From IMG/VR virus record IMGVR_UViG_3300048583_000034, positions 1 to 64,000 of that record: a stretch of 64,000 bases of DNA; one strand, 5' to 3'. Source of the DNA: a virus. Below the pieces are notes generated by a model. That model was not told the DNA's origin, did not search any database, and saw nothing but the letters and a program-made list of their open reading frames with translations. Positions 41,008 to 49,053 of the stretch are shown piece after piece (within the stretch, counting starts at the first letter, position 1; each line of letters begins with the position of its first letter). The translations under genes were made by a program, and so were the position numbers.

Positions 41008-41294
41008 CTACATACACACTATATGAATCAGCATCCACGGATGGTTACACTACATCCGGTGATGGTAAGTATTTCCTCAGTGAAAAGGATGCTGGTAGCC
41101 ATGCTTATTATAAGCATGGTGGACATGGTAGAGTGATTTCACACCATTATATCGTTCGCATAAACGAAGAATACTATAAATTAGTATCACCAAATCCTGT
41201 CGTTCTATATGGGTCTAAACAATATACCGAATTATTAAAGCAGAGAGCATTTGATAAATTAACTAGAGAGGAGCAAGAGGCTTTAGGATTATGA
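41004..41294 (+). CDS. Hypothetical protein
   Basis: This 96-residue protein has Tyr-rich, beta-type sequence (TTYTLYESASTDGYTTSGDG) and a helical C-terminus. It overlaps both neighbours by 4 nt. No family recognised. Confidence 0.55.
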   Translation: MTTYTLYESASTDGYTTSGDGKYFLSEKDAGSHAYYKHGGHGRVISHHYIVRINEEYYKLVSPNPVVLYGSKQYTELLKQRAFDKLTREEQEALGL

Positions 41295-41944
41295 AAATTT
41301 TAATAACTAGCGGAGGATGCAAAGTCCCCATTGATGATGTGAGAAACATTGGAAACTTTTCATCTGGAAGATATGGTTCATCTATAGCTGAACACTTTAC
41401 AGATAAAGAAAATGTAGATATCATCTTCTTTCACGAAAGAGGAACTAACCATACACAATACGGCCCTGTGGATGTAGAGCTATATAATAATTCTCGTATA
41501 AGATTTATCGAGTATAAAGATTATTACGATTATCTTAAAGTAAAAGATCTTATCAAAGAAGAGCAACCAGACATCATTATCTCCGCAGCGGCAATCTCTG
41601 ATTACATCGTAGATAAAACTGAAGGGAAGATTTCTTCGGATGGTGATGAACTCGTTATCAGATTGAGGAAAGGTGAGAAAGTTATTAAAAGCTTTAGATC
41701 GCTCGCTCCAAACGCCATCATTGTAGGATTCAAACTTTTAGTTAGCCCTAATTCCGAGGAAGTTCAAAATGCTATCTCCAAAGTCTTCAAAGCTGAAGTT
41801 GATTATGTTGTCTTCAACGATTTAACCGAACTTCGAAAAGGAAATCAGAGAAGAGTAGCGATTGGAAAGTTTGATTCATTTTATAGCGAGATTCCAGAAG
41901 CCAAAGACTTAGTCGAGTTATTAATTAAAAGGGTTTACCCATGA
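41291..41944 (+). CDS. coaB: CoaB-like phosphopantothenoylcysteine synthetase
   Basis: This 217-residue protein has the CoaB features ITSGGCKVPIDDVRNIGNFS and SSGRYGSSIAEHF (nucleotide binding), SAAAISDYIVD, KISSDGDELVIRL, IIVGFKL and DYVVFNDL. The enzyme joins 4'-phosphopantothenate and cysteine using CTP. In most bacteria it is the C-terminal domain of CoaBC; here it is a separate gene placed before CoaC. Confidence 0.87.
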   Translation: MKILITSGGCKVPIDDVRNIGNFSSGRYGSSIAEHFTDKENVDIIFFHERGTNHTQYGPVDVELYNNSRIRFIEYKDYYDYLKVKDLIKEEQPDIIISAAAISDYIVDKTEGKISSDGDELVIRLRKGEKVIKSFRSLAPNAIIVGFKLLVSPNSEEVQNAISKVFKAEVDYVVFNDLTELRKGNQRRVAIGKFDSFYSEIPEAKDLVELLIKRVYP

Positions 41945-42456
41945 ATGTATTACTAGGAGTAACTGGAAGTGTTGCGGCAACACTGAATCCGAAGCTGGAA
42001 TATGCTATGAAGGATGCTGATCATATTATCAGAACTGTCTTAACCGAGTCTGCTAAGAGATTCACATATTCTACTCAAACATCATATGATGATGAAGATG
42101 AATGGAGATATTATGAGGCAGAATCTAGAGTTCTGCATATTGACTTAGTCAAATGGGCCGATATATTCTTGATTGCTCCTTGCACTGCCAACACCCTTTC
42201 AAAAATCGAAGTCGGTATTTGTGATAATCTTTTAACATCTTGTGTCAGAGCTTGGCCTATGGATAAGAGGAGAATCATATTAGCACCTGCAATGAATACA
42301 GAGATGTGGAACAAACCACATATCGATAGACAATATGATTCTATGGCAAGATCTGGTAATTATGATTGGGTTATGCCAGTGGAAAAGAAATTATATTGTG
42401 GAGACACAGGCATTGGTGCCATGGCAGATATTAGAGATATTATAAAAAGATTATGA
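41941..42456 (+). CDS. coaC: CoaC-like phosphopantothenoylcysteine decarboxylase
   Basis: This 171-residue flavoprotein has LLGVTGSVAA, the catalytic His in VLHIDL, APCTANTLSK, the full APAMNTEMW motif and LYCGDTGIGAMAD with the catalytic Cys. It would decarboxylate phosphopantothenoylcysteine to phosphopantetheine. It overlaps CoaB by 4 nt. Confidence 0.88.
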   Translation: MNVLLGVTGSVAATLNPKLEYAMKDADHIIRTVLTESAKRFTYSTQTSYDDEDEWRYYEAESRVLHIDLVKWADIFLIAPCTANTLSKIEVGICDNLLTSCVRAWPMDKRRIILAPAMNTEMWNKPHIDRQYDSMARSGNYDWVMPVEKKLYCGDTGIGAMADIRDIIKRL

Positions 42457-42857
42457 GTAAACAAATAGAATTGGTGGAGGAATTGTTTGACGAGTTACAT
42501 GAATTAGCAGTCTGGGAGGGTTGCGAAACTGGGGATTTGTGTCATAGTCTGATGGATATTTGGGAAGGTTATAGCTCATACATGTCATTAGACCTTCAGC
42601 AATCATTAGAGAATGAGATTAGATTACTGTATGGAATTTTAAAAGAACAAAAGGATGAAGAGGATGCTGAGAAAGAATTAGCCAAACAAATCTTCGGACC
42701 AGCTACAAGGATCTCGATGAAAATCAATGATCTCACCTTTGAAGTTACTCTCAAAAGAGAAGTAAATAATAGAGACCATAAAGACATGGCACTAGCTCTT
42801 AAGGAAGTTGTTGCGATGTTGGAAGCTGAAGAAGTAGAAGACCCAGATATTTTTTGA
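42453..42857 (+). CDS. Hypothetical protein
   Basis: This 134-residue acidic, helical protein has an N-terminal ELVEELFDELHELAVWEG segment and a C-terminal LTFEVTLKREV strand. It overlaps CoaC by 4 nt, so it belongs to that operon. No family recognised. Confidence 0.55.
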   Translation: MSKQIELVEELFDELHELAVWEGCETGDLCHSLMDIWEGYSSYMSLDLQQSLENEIRLLYGILKEQKDEEDAEKELAKQIFGPATRISMKINDLTFEVTLKREVNNRDHKDMALALKEVVAMLEAEEVEDPDIF

Positions 42858-42867
42858 TACGGTGAAG

Positions 42868-43311
42868 ATGCAATTAGTAAAGATTAAACTAATCCACCCG
42901 GATGCTAAGGTTCCATTCAGACACCACAACAACGATGCTTGTTATGATTGTGTTGCTGTGGGTAAGACAGACATGGGTAATGGTATTATCAAGTATGACT
43001 TGGGATTTGCTCTGGAGATCCCAGAGAACACACAAGTAGATTTCAGACCGAGATCATCCGTATATAAAACTGGTCTATCCCTAAGCAACTGTATTGTTAC
43101 AGGAGATGAAGGATACCGTGGTGAATATATGGTGGTATTCTATCATGTTCTACCACAACTTCCAGCTTACGAAATTGGTGATAGGATTGTTCAGATGCAA
43201 ATTAGAACAAGAGAAGACTGTGTTTTTGAGATCGTGGAAGAAATGTCTGACTCTAGTAGAGCGACAGGTGGATTTGGTTCTACGGATTTACTAACCCCAC
43301 CGACTAAATAA
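42868..43311 (+). CDS. dut: dUTPase
   Basis: This protein of about 147 residues has all five trimeric dUTPase motifs: NNDACYDC, RPRSSVYKTGL, GDEGYRGE, YEIGDRIVQM and RATGGFGSTD. It removes dUTP and supplies dUMP for thymidylate synthesis, fitting ThyX at 47526. ATG 42868 is preferred to a GTG at 42862. Confidence 0.94.
   Translation: MQLVKIKLIHPDAKVPFRHHNNDACYDCVAVGKTDMGNGIIKYDLGFALEIPENTQVDFRPRSSVYKTGLSLSNCIVTGDEGYRGEYMVVFYHVLPQLPAYEIGDRIVQMQIRTREDCVFEIVEEMSDSSRATGGFGSTDLLTPPTK
43305..43310 (+). promoter_or_regulatory. Late promoter box of an HNH gene
   Basis: TAAATA lies 5 nt before GTG 43316, which sets the start despite a nearby out-of-frame ATG. Confidence 0.7.
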
Positions 43312-43315
43312 CTAT

Positions 43316-44020
43316 GTGTTCAATAAAGTAACAATAAATGAAGAGGAGACAATTCGTAGGTATGGGTATCTACCAAAAGAGAATAACCGAGACGGTAATA
43401 AAATGTGTGTTGTTAAATGCACACACTGTTCAAAGTTAATAGATCGTCAGTTTTCTAATAAAGATTCTATGCATAGTTGTCCTATAATAGATGGACAAAA
43501 TAAAAAATGTTTTAAGTGTAAAACTTGGAAAGATTATTCCCTTTTTGTAAAAAATAAAAAGGGAAGTGGTGGGGTGGGAAAATTGTGTAGAGAGTGTTAT
43601 AATAACTATGATTGTGTTAAACTAGCGGATAAAAGAAAGAACGAAAGATTGAAGTCGTCATTCACCAATGATCTCAATTTATACTTATCTAAACGCGAGA
43701 GTCAGATCAAACATCAAGCCAAATATAGGGGACATGAATATGATTTAGATGTTGAATATGTTCGAGAATTGTGGGATACCCAAAATGGGAAATGTTATTA
43801 CACCGGATTGGACATGATAGCAGATGGTAGAGTAAATGGCTTTCAGGGTTGGAATTGTCCATCATTTGATAGAAAGTCTCCAGAGTTGGGTTATGTAAAA
43901 GGAAATGTGGTGTGGTGTTGTTTTGCAGTGAATTCGTTTAAACAAAGCTTAAGCGAATCAGAATTTGGGGAAAAAATTAAATCTATAACATGGCCATTTT
44001 TAAACAAATCAAATTTGTAG
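43316..44020 (+). CDS. HNH-type homing endonuclease
   Basis: This 234-residue protein has a zinc-finger N-terminus (CTHCSKLID, CFKCKTWKDYS, CRECYNNY) followed by an endonuclease-like domain with CYYTGLDMIADGR, SFDRKSPELGYVKGNVVWC and NSFK. That is the His-Me finger type seen in phage mobile endonucleases. It ends in TAG, one of the few genes here that do, in line with foreign origin. Its stop is 1 nt before the next ATG. Confidence 0.78.
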   Translation: MFNKVTINEEETIRRYGYLPKENNRDGNKMCVVKCTHCSKLIDRQFSNKDSMHSCPIIDGQNKKCFKCKTWKDYSLFVKNKKGSGGVGKLCRECYNNYDCVKLADKRKNERLKSSFTNDLNLYLSKRESQIKHQAKYRGHEYDLDVEYVRELWDTQNGKCYYTGLDMIADGRVNGFQGWNCPSFDRKSPELGYVKGNVVWCCFAVNSFKQSLSESEFGEKIKSITWPFLNKSNL

Positions 44021-44021
44021 T

Positions 44022-44330
44022 ATGAACGAGAAGATCTTAAACTTATACAACCAGATGGAATGTGTTGGTCTTCAAGATGGTGCGTCGTTCAAAGCTGTTA
44101 TCATGGTGTATGGTAAGTGTATGAACTCCGAAATTTCGTGTGACAAGTATGCGAAATTTCTGATCAACGACTTCAAAGCTTTAGAAAACAAAATAGGGAC
44201 AAGCATCTACACTATCGTAGACCCATTGAAACTTAGGACTCTTTTTTCTATATCGGAGCAATATAATTGGTTCAACAGAAAAGAACTCGTTTCCTTTGTA
44301 GACTATTATATCTCAAGGGATCTCCCATGA
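44022..44330 (+). CDS. Hypothetical protein
   Basis: This 102-residue protein is helical with a MNSEISCDKYAKFLINDFK segment. Its last 18 nt overlap the end of the minus-strand lipoprotein gene. It may be the original partner of the dUTPase operon, separated by the HNH insertion. Confidence 0.52.
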   Translation: MNEKILNLYNQMECVGLQDGASFKAVIMVYGKCMNSEISCDKYAKFLINDFKALENKIGTSIYTIVDPLKLRTLFSISEQYNWFNRKELVSFVDYYISRDLP

Positions 44331-44456
44331 GAATCCGATGTCTGCACCTTTATACTCTCCTTGTTCACCAGTTTTAAACTCTGTAGTGACTTTGTTGGGG
44401 ACTGGAGCACATGCCAGTAGAGACAGAGATATAATAATCACTAATGAAATTTTCAT
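44313..44456 (-). CDS. Small lipoprotein (lysis-associated)
   Basis: This 47-residue protein has a lipoprotein signal: KISLVIIIS, then lipobox LLAC with the acylated Cys at position 16, and a short hydrophilic tail ending FSWEIP. It is the last gene of the minus-strand lysis operon, 6 nt after the endolysin. It could be an outer-membrane spanin subunit, but another spanin candidate lies upstream. Confidence 0.6.
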   Translation of the reverse strand: MKISLVIIISLSLLACAPVPNKVTTEFKTGEQGEYKGADIGFSWEIP

Positions 44457-44462
44457 AACTAA

Positions 44463-45245
44463 TTAAAGATTAGCTGCTTGCATGTGCATAAAATCGTAGT
44501 TTCTGGCTTTACCTAAAGAAGTCCATCCTTCGGCTTCGACAATTTTCCAGAATGGTGCATATTCAGGACGAGCAAAGTATGCTCTAGTTTTATCCCACTT
44601 CAATTGATTTCTATCTGGGTCAAGATCGATGGCAGCACCCCAAGAGTGGATACTCCAAGAGCTTCCACCTCTCATCTTACGAACGTTTAGACATCCACCG
44701 AAAGAGTCTAGTTTAAGTTCTTTGATAGTCGCTATACCATAATGGTCAAGTGTATTCTTTAGAATTCTTTCTAAAGAATCATGAACCTTTTCGTGGCAGG
44801 TGATTTTTGAAACCACCGAATCTTTATCCCATGCAAGATACATCGGATATGGTAGTTGTAGAGAAGTTTGGTTTGTTCCAACTTTACCATAAAATTTAAC
44901 CATACTATCGTAATCTTGCTTAGGCCAATCGTTATATCTTTTCTTGATATCTACGACTTGCGATACTTCTGGTTTTTTATAAACCAAACTATCCTTTTTC
45001 AAGAGTTTTTCGTAAGCAGCTTCAGTCATGTTTCCCCACAGGCCATCAATCTCTCCCACTTGAATACCGGCGCGGATAGCAGCCACTTGGATAATACCAG
45101 CGACTAATCTTTCAGAGTTCCATGTCCCCGGAAAATTGTAATATTTATATGCGGCAGTTTGACTAACTTTACCAAAATCCCCATCTACTTTGCCAGTATA
45201 TAAACCAGCGTCCTTCAAAATAGTTTGTGCTAGTTTAGTTTTCAT
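44463..45245 (-). CDS. Endolysin: peptidoglycan-binding domain and M15 peptidase
   Basis: This is a 260-residue protein. Residues 1-90 have two peptidoglycan-binding-like repeats (LYTGKVDGDFGKVSQTA, IQVGEIDGLWGNMTEAA). The C-terminal half is a VanY/M15 peptidase with SIHSWGAAIDLDP (His and Asp zinc ligands) and NYDFMHMQA (third His). It probably cleaves stem or cross-link peptides. There is no signal peptide, so it needs the holin. It overlaps the holin gene by 4 nt. Confidence 0.88.
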   Translation of the reverse strand: MKTKLAQTILKDAGLYTGKVDGDFGKVSQTAAYKYYNFPGTWNSERLVAGIIQVAAIRAGIQVGEIDGLWGNMTEAAYEKLLKKDSLVYKKPEVSQVVDIKKRYNDWPKQDYDSMVKFYGKVGTNQTSLQLPYPMYLAWDKDSVVSKITCHEKVHDSLERILKNTLDHYGIATIKELKLDSFGGCLNVRKMRGGSSWSIHSWGAAIDLDPDRNQLKWDKTRAYFARPEYAPFWKIVEAEGWTSLGKARNYDFMHMQAANL

Positions 45246-45631
45246 CTGAATGCTTGTGTGTCATCTTGTTCTACCCATTCTAAAGGAGCATAACTTGGAT
45301 CGTTTGCGTAATCGTTTCTATATTGTAGAATAATGTTTTGATCTGGAATAGAATTATCTTCTTTCGAAATAATGATTCTCTTGGTTTCTTCTTTGACTTC
45401 TGTTTCCTTAATAGATTTGACACTATAAGCTTTAACCCAAGAATCACCAGAAGCACCCAAGATAAACAAGGAACCGATGGCTAGGAAGAATTGCATATAT
45501 GGGGTCGGGTCAAATGCCACACCAATATAAACGTTTACTATTAAAACAATAAACGCACACCCGATGAAGACTGCACTCCAACGTTGTCTGTTTCCTTCGA
45601 AGAATTTTTCCTTACTTAAAGGGTCTCTCAT
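45242..45631 (-). CDS. Holin-like membrane protein
   Basis: This 129-residue protein has two predicted transmembrane helices (AVFIGCAFIVLIVNVYIGVA and MQFFLAIGSLFILGA) and charged N- and C-terminal ends. It sits immediately upstream of the endolysin on the minus strand. The size and topology fit a class II holin. Confidence 0.68.
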   Translation of the reverse strand: MRDPLSKEKFFEGNRQRWSAVFIGCAFIVLIVNVYIGVAFDPTPYMQFFLAIGSLFILGASGDSWVKAYSVKSIKETEVKEETKRIIISKEDNSIPDQNIILQYRNDYANDPSYAPLEWVEQDDTQAFR

Positions 45632-45633
45632 AA

Positions 45634-46362
45634 TCAGATTCTAAATTTGGCTATTGGGAAATAAATCATCAATATGTTTTTAATAATGGTCCATGCGATG
45701 AACCCGACAGCTAACCCGATAACCCACTTGCGATATACATCAGCCTTAGCAGATTTTTGTTTTTCTTTAGTTAATTGGCTTTGTAATTGTGTTACTTCAT
45801 CATTTTTCTTTCCTAGTGAAAGTCCTAAGAAATTATTCTGTGCTCTCAAATTATCAGCTTCGGATTCCTTAGCTAATAATTTTTGTTGAGTGATAGAAGC
45901 ATTCTCTCTGGTTTCTTTAAGAATTTTTTCTTGATTTTTCGTAAGTTCATTTAAGTCTGAGTTTTGTTTTTCGATGAATAGGTTTCTAGCTTTTACCACC
46001 TTTAGGTTCTCTATATGTAGAGAAAGAGTAGCGTCGATAACCGCAGTATCAGGATTTTTCAATCCCTCCTTGATTTTCTCTGCTTCTGTGATAACTTCCA
46101 CTATAGCTATTTGCTGATCTGTAATTTCTTTCTTCTGTTCACCAATTTTTTTGTCGATATTCTGATTGGATTTAATTACGGTGTCGATTCCATCTGAAAC
46201 CTTTTTCAACTGTGGAACAACACTCTCTGTTTTTGGAGGTGGTGGTGGAACATTAGTTGGGGATGTTATAGGTTGAGCACATCCAAATAATACAAAAGCA
46301 TATACTAAAACACTAGCCAATACTGTGTTCCTCTTTAATTTGGTGCGTTTCTTATAATTCAT
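45634..46362 (-). CDS. Unimolecular spanin-like lipoprotein
   Basis: This is a 242-residue protein. The N-terminus has a lipoprotein signal with FGC lipobox, then a proline run (PPPPPK), a long coiled-coil periplasmic region (residues 50-205), and a C-terminal transmembrane helix (WVIGLAVGFIAWTIIKNI). An outer-membrane lipid anchor joined to an inner-membrane helix is the layout of a u-spanin, which fuses the two membranes at the end of lysis. It belongs to the lysis operon. Confidence 0.68.
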   Translation of the reverse strand: MNYKKRTKLKRNTVLASVLVYAFVLFGCAQPITSPTNVPPPPPKTESVVPQLKKVSDGIDTVIKSNQNIDKKIGEQKKEITDQQIAIVEVITEAEKIKEGLKNPDTAVIDATLSLHIENLKVVKARNLFIEKQNSDLNELTKNQEKILKETRENASITQQKLLAKESEADNLRAQNNFLGLSLGKKNDEVTQLQSQLTKEKQKSAKADVYRKWVIGLAVGFIAWTIIKNILMIYFPIAKFRI

Positions 46363-46691
46363 CTTTGTTCTTTTAATATTTGTTTTATTTCCACTAAAGA
46401 CTCTTTGATAGCGATACCATTGTCTTCTAGTCTAGTAACTCTTAAATCCAATCTATTGTAATTAGTATCTAAAACATTCTTTGCTATATTCCAATCACTA
46501 TTAGTAAATTTAGATCCCTCAAAAGAGGCTTGAGAAATTTCTATTTGTTGAATCTTTGTTTCCAATGCGGAAATTTTGCCCCATGCTTGGTTTAAAAACC
46601 AAGATGACGCAGCGATTGAAACAGACATAGCGATAGGGAGCAATTTACTAAGCCATGCAGGTTCTTTTTGTTCTGTGTGTCGATAAGTCAT
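46359..46691 (-). CDS. Membrane-anchored coiled-coil protein (lysis operon)
   Basis: This 110-residue protein has an N-terminal charged segment, one transmembrane helix (LPIAMSVSIAASSWFLNQAW) and a coiled coil. It is the first gene of the lysis operon. It may be a pinholin, antiholin or inner spanin partner. A TAAATA lies 16 nt upstream on the minus strand; the ATTGACTTGTCAAT palindrome just beyond may be regulatory. Confidence 0.58.
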   Translation of the reverse strand: MTYRHTEQKEPAWLSKLLPIAMSVSIAASSWFLNQAWGKISALETKIQQIEISQASFEGSKFTNSDWNIAKNVLDTNYNRLDLRVTRLEDNGIAIKESLVEIKQILKEQR

Positions 46692-46716
46692 AATCCGGGT
46701 GTAATAATATTTAATC

Positions 46717-46730
46717 ATTGACTTGTCAAT
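46717..46730. promoter_or_regulatory. Palindrome in the divergent lysis/RlpA control region
   Basis: ATTGAC-TT-GTCAAT, near 46717-46730, a possible operator between divergent genes; on the minus strand it includes a TTGACA-like -35. Confidence 0.4.
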
Positions 46731-46744
46731 TATCTTCAAACTCC

Positions 46745-46750
46745 TAAATA
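46745..46750 (+). promoter_or_regulatory. Late promoter box
   Basis: TAAATA lies 5 nt before ATG 46756. Confidence 0.72.
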
Positions 46751-46755
46751 GAAAA

Positions 46756-47118
46756 ATGAGAATTATAATTACACTAATAATAGGTTTTGTGTCACTAACT
46801 TCCTCATTAGGAAACCAAACAGGAGAGGCTTCTTGGTATGCTATTAAATGTAATGGTGGGACTAGAACAGCTAGTGGTGAAAAGTTGGTAGATTCTGCGT
46901 CAACAGCAGCACATAAAACTCTTCCCTTTGGGACTCTTGTGAAGGTGACGAATTTGAACAATGGAAAAAGTGAAATTGTTAAAATTAATAACAGGGGGCC
47001 ATTTATTAAAGGTAGGATAATCGACGTTACCGTAGGAGTAGCCGAACGGTTGGGCTTTAAGAAAAATGGTGTAGCTAAGGTAAAAGTAGAAGTTGTAGGT
47101 AAAGTAACGACAAAATGA
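46756..47118 (+). CDS. RlpA-like double-psi beta-barrel protein
   Basis: This 120-residue secreted protein has a signal peptide (RIIITLIIGFVSLTSSLG), then GEASWYAIKCNGGTRTASG, AAHKTLPFGTLVKVTN, INNRGPFIKGRIIDVT and a final VAKVKVEVVG. This is the RlpA catalytic-domain pattern with His and Asp present. RlpA proteins are lytic transglycosylases acting on septal peptidoglycan. It is divergent from the lysis operon and late-expressed, so an auxiliary lysis role is likely. Confidence 0.85.
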   Translation: MRIIITLIIGFVSLTSSLGNQTGEASWYAIKCNGGTRTASGEKLVDSASTAAHKTLPFGTLVKVTNLNNGKSEIVKINNRGPFIKGRIIDVTVGVAERLGFKKNGVAKVKVEVVGKVTTK

Positions 47119-47498
47119 AATTTAAAATCTGGAACAATATATTGGAAAAGTTTGTGGATGGTTCGGAGTGGTATGTTAATCCATCTGGTCAAGTATTTTT
47201 TGAAGATATGATGAATGGTGGGTTGGTGATGGCAGTAGATGACATATATAAAGTTTTGAGGTTTACTGGTCTACACGACTTATATGGCCAAGAAATTTAT
47301 GAGGGAGATTTGGTCTCTTTATATTACCATCACGAAAATATCAAAGTGGATGTGTATGAGATCAAGTATGGTTCTGGTAAATGGATGCTTGATGATTGGG
47401 AGTGTTTGACGGAATACTACCTAGACCACACCCCAAAGTTTGGGGATGTTTGTCGAGTGGTAAAAATTGGGAATGTTTTCGAGAAGCGTGTTGACTAA
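47115..47498 (+). CDS. YopX family protein
   Basis: This 127-residue protein has KFKIWNNILEKFVDGSEW and FTGLHDLYGQEIYEGDLV. It is coupled to RlpA by a 4-nt overlap. Second of three paralogues. Confidence 0.85.
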   Translation: MKFKIWNNILEKFVDGSEWYVNPSGQVFFEDMMNGGLVMAVDDIYKVLRFTGLHDLYGQEIYEGDLVSLYYHHENIKVDVYEIKYGSGKWMLDDWECLTEYYLDHTPKFGDVCRVVKIGNVFEKRVD

Positions 47499-47518
47499 TC
47501 TCGTCTTTGTGTTATAAT
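47491..47518 (+). promoter_or_regulatory. Sigma70-like promoter of thyX
   Basis: TTGACT, 16-nt spacer, TATAAT; ATG 47526 is 7 nt after the -10. The AAACACTAG spacer is absent. Confidence 0.8.
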
Positions 47519-47525
47519 TAATCCA

Positions 47526-48377
47526 ATGATTACTGCAAAGATTATCGCGGACAGCGTCTCCCCACACAATAAAAGATTGACAACATTTGAATTGGAATAC
47601 CCGAGGTTTATCCATTCAGAACTGCTAACCCATCGAATGTTATCAAAGAACGCTGCATCGTCCAGAGCAATCCCTTTGAAGACTATGATCGGTCTAGTGT
47701 GGGACAACCCCGCTGAACCTGTCGAGTGGGGAAAGAACCAGAGTGGGATGCAGGCTAAGGAAAAACTTACAGGGTGGAACCTAGCCTTGGCCAAGTTTCT
47801 TTGGCACTTCTCCGGGAAGCTTGTTTGTATTTTAGCTTGGATGTTAAGCTTCTCTAAAGTTCATAAGCAAATTGCCAACAGAATTCTAGAACCTTGGTCA
47901 CACATTAAAGTTGTAGCTAGTGCAACTGATTGGGATAACTTCTTCCATCTTAGGAACCACAAAGATGCCCAGCCTGAGATCCACGAACTTGCGAGACAAA
48001 TGTGGGAGTTATACAAAGCTTCTGAACCAAAAGCTTTGAGAGAAGGGGAGTGGCATTTGCCATATTTGGATGGATATAATGTTTTTCCAGATGAAGATTT
48101 TGTCCCATTTAAAGATAATGACATTTCATTATCAGATGCTAAGAAATTATCTGCATCTCTTTGCGCTCAAACATCTTATAGAAAAGCTGACGAGTCTATC
48201 GAAAAAGCTTTGGGTATCTATGATCGCTTAGTAATATCCGTTCCCGTCCATGCTTCCCCATTCGAACACCAAGCTACACCAGCTAAGAGCAACATTGTGA
48301 TTTCTGGTAATTTTAGAGGTTGGGTGCAGTTTAGACAAGAAATCCCGAATAACGTTTGTAAGAAATACGTCGCATGA
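47526..48377 (+). CDS. thyX: Flavin-dependent thymidylate synthase (ThyX)-like
   Basis: This is a 283-residue protein. LTHRMLSKNAASSRAIP matches the ThyX signature (RHRxxSxNxxSxR), and PFEHQATP and FRGWVQFRQE match the C-terminal substrate region. It would methylate dUMP using FAD and folate, completing a pathway with the dUTPase and reductase. Confidence 0.87.
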   Translation: MITAKIIADSVSPHNKRLTTFELEYPRFIHSELLTHRMLSKNAASSRAIPLKTMIGLVWDNPAEPVEWGKNQSGMQAKEKLTGWNLALAKFLWHFSGKLVCILAWMLSFSKVHKQIANRILEPWSHIKVVASATDWDNFFHLRNHKDAQPEIHELARQMWELYKASEPKALREGEWHLPYLDGYNVFPDEDFVPFKDNDISLSDAKKLSASLCAQTSYRKADESIEKALGIYDRLVISVPVHASPFEHQATPAKSNIVISGNFRGWVQFRQEIPNNVCKKYVA

Positions 48378-48631
48378 TTACATTAGATGGGACATATACC
48401 GAAGGTCTACAAGAACTAGAATACGTATGCAGAGTTATACCATACCATGGAGACTATTATGACCCCATTGGAAGATTGATGACAATTGATCATGGTGATG
48501 TCCTCTATATGTTGGGTAAGGGAACATGGTTCGCATTATACCAAACACATGAGAAAAGACTTCAGACATTAGAATCTTTGAATATCTCCGCAATGGAACA
48601 ATTAAATAATTTACCAACCTATGTCACCTAA
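48374..48631 (+). CDS. Hypothetical protein
   Basis: This 85-residue protein has a beta-rich N-terminus (DGTYTEGLQELEYVCRVIPY) and a helical end. It overlaps thyX by 4 nt and the next gene by 11 nt. No family recognised. Confidence 0.5.
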   Translation: MITLDGTYTEGLQELEYVCRVIPYHGDYYDPIGRLMTIDHGDVLYMLGKGTWFALYQTHEKRLQTLESLNISAMEQLNNLPTYVT

Positions 48632-49004
48632 GAAATTCAGAGCTTATTATAAAGGGGATTTTGAAACTCCTGATGGTCCTTTAAAGTTTGAACAAAAGGT
48701 TATCCATGATGAACTTTGGTTTGCATATGATGAAATTCTCAAATACCCTTTTGAATTTCCTTTCTTAGATGATGGTTGGATTATTAATCAATGGACTGGG
48801 TTATCGGACAAACATGGTAAAGAGATCTACGAAGGTGATATCGTTTATAGTCCCAAGATGGATTATAACTTGGTATGTAAGTGGGATGTTCGTGGGTGTT
48901 GGGTTTTTAGATTACATGATGATGATAAAAGCTTCCATCTGTATTCTACAGAGGACACATTCGAAATCGTGGGTAATTTATATGAAAACCCTGAATTAAT
49001 ATAA
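48621..49004 (+). CDS. YopX family protein
   Basis: This 127-residue protein starts KKFRAYYKGDFETP and has WTGLSDKHGKEIYEGDIVY. Third YopX paralogue in the window. Confidence 0.85.
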   Translation: MSPKKFRAYYKGDFETPDGPLKFEQKVIHDELWFAYDEILKYPFEFPFLDDGWIINQWTGLSDKHGKEIYEGDIVYSPKMDYNLVCKWDVRGCWVFRLHDDDKSFHLYSTEDTFEIVGNLYENPELI

Positions 49005-49039
49005 TCGTGCAAAAAGTGCAGAAAAATAATCCTCTAGAT

Positions 49040-49045
49040 TAAATA
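49040..49045 (+). promoter_or_regulatory. Late promoter box
   Basis: TAAATA lies 8 nt before ATG 49054. Confidence 0.55.
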
Positions 49046-49053
49046 TAGGTGCT

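Noticed and set aside
46300-46320. AAACACTAG match on the plus strand inside the spanin-like gene
   Set aside because: It lies in coding sequence, points the wrong way for any gene start, and the -10 position (AATACT) is weak.
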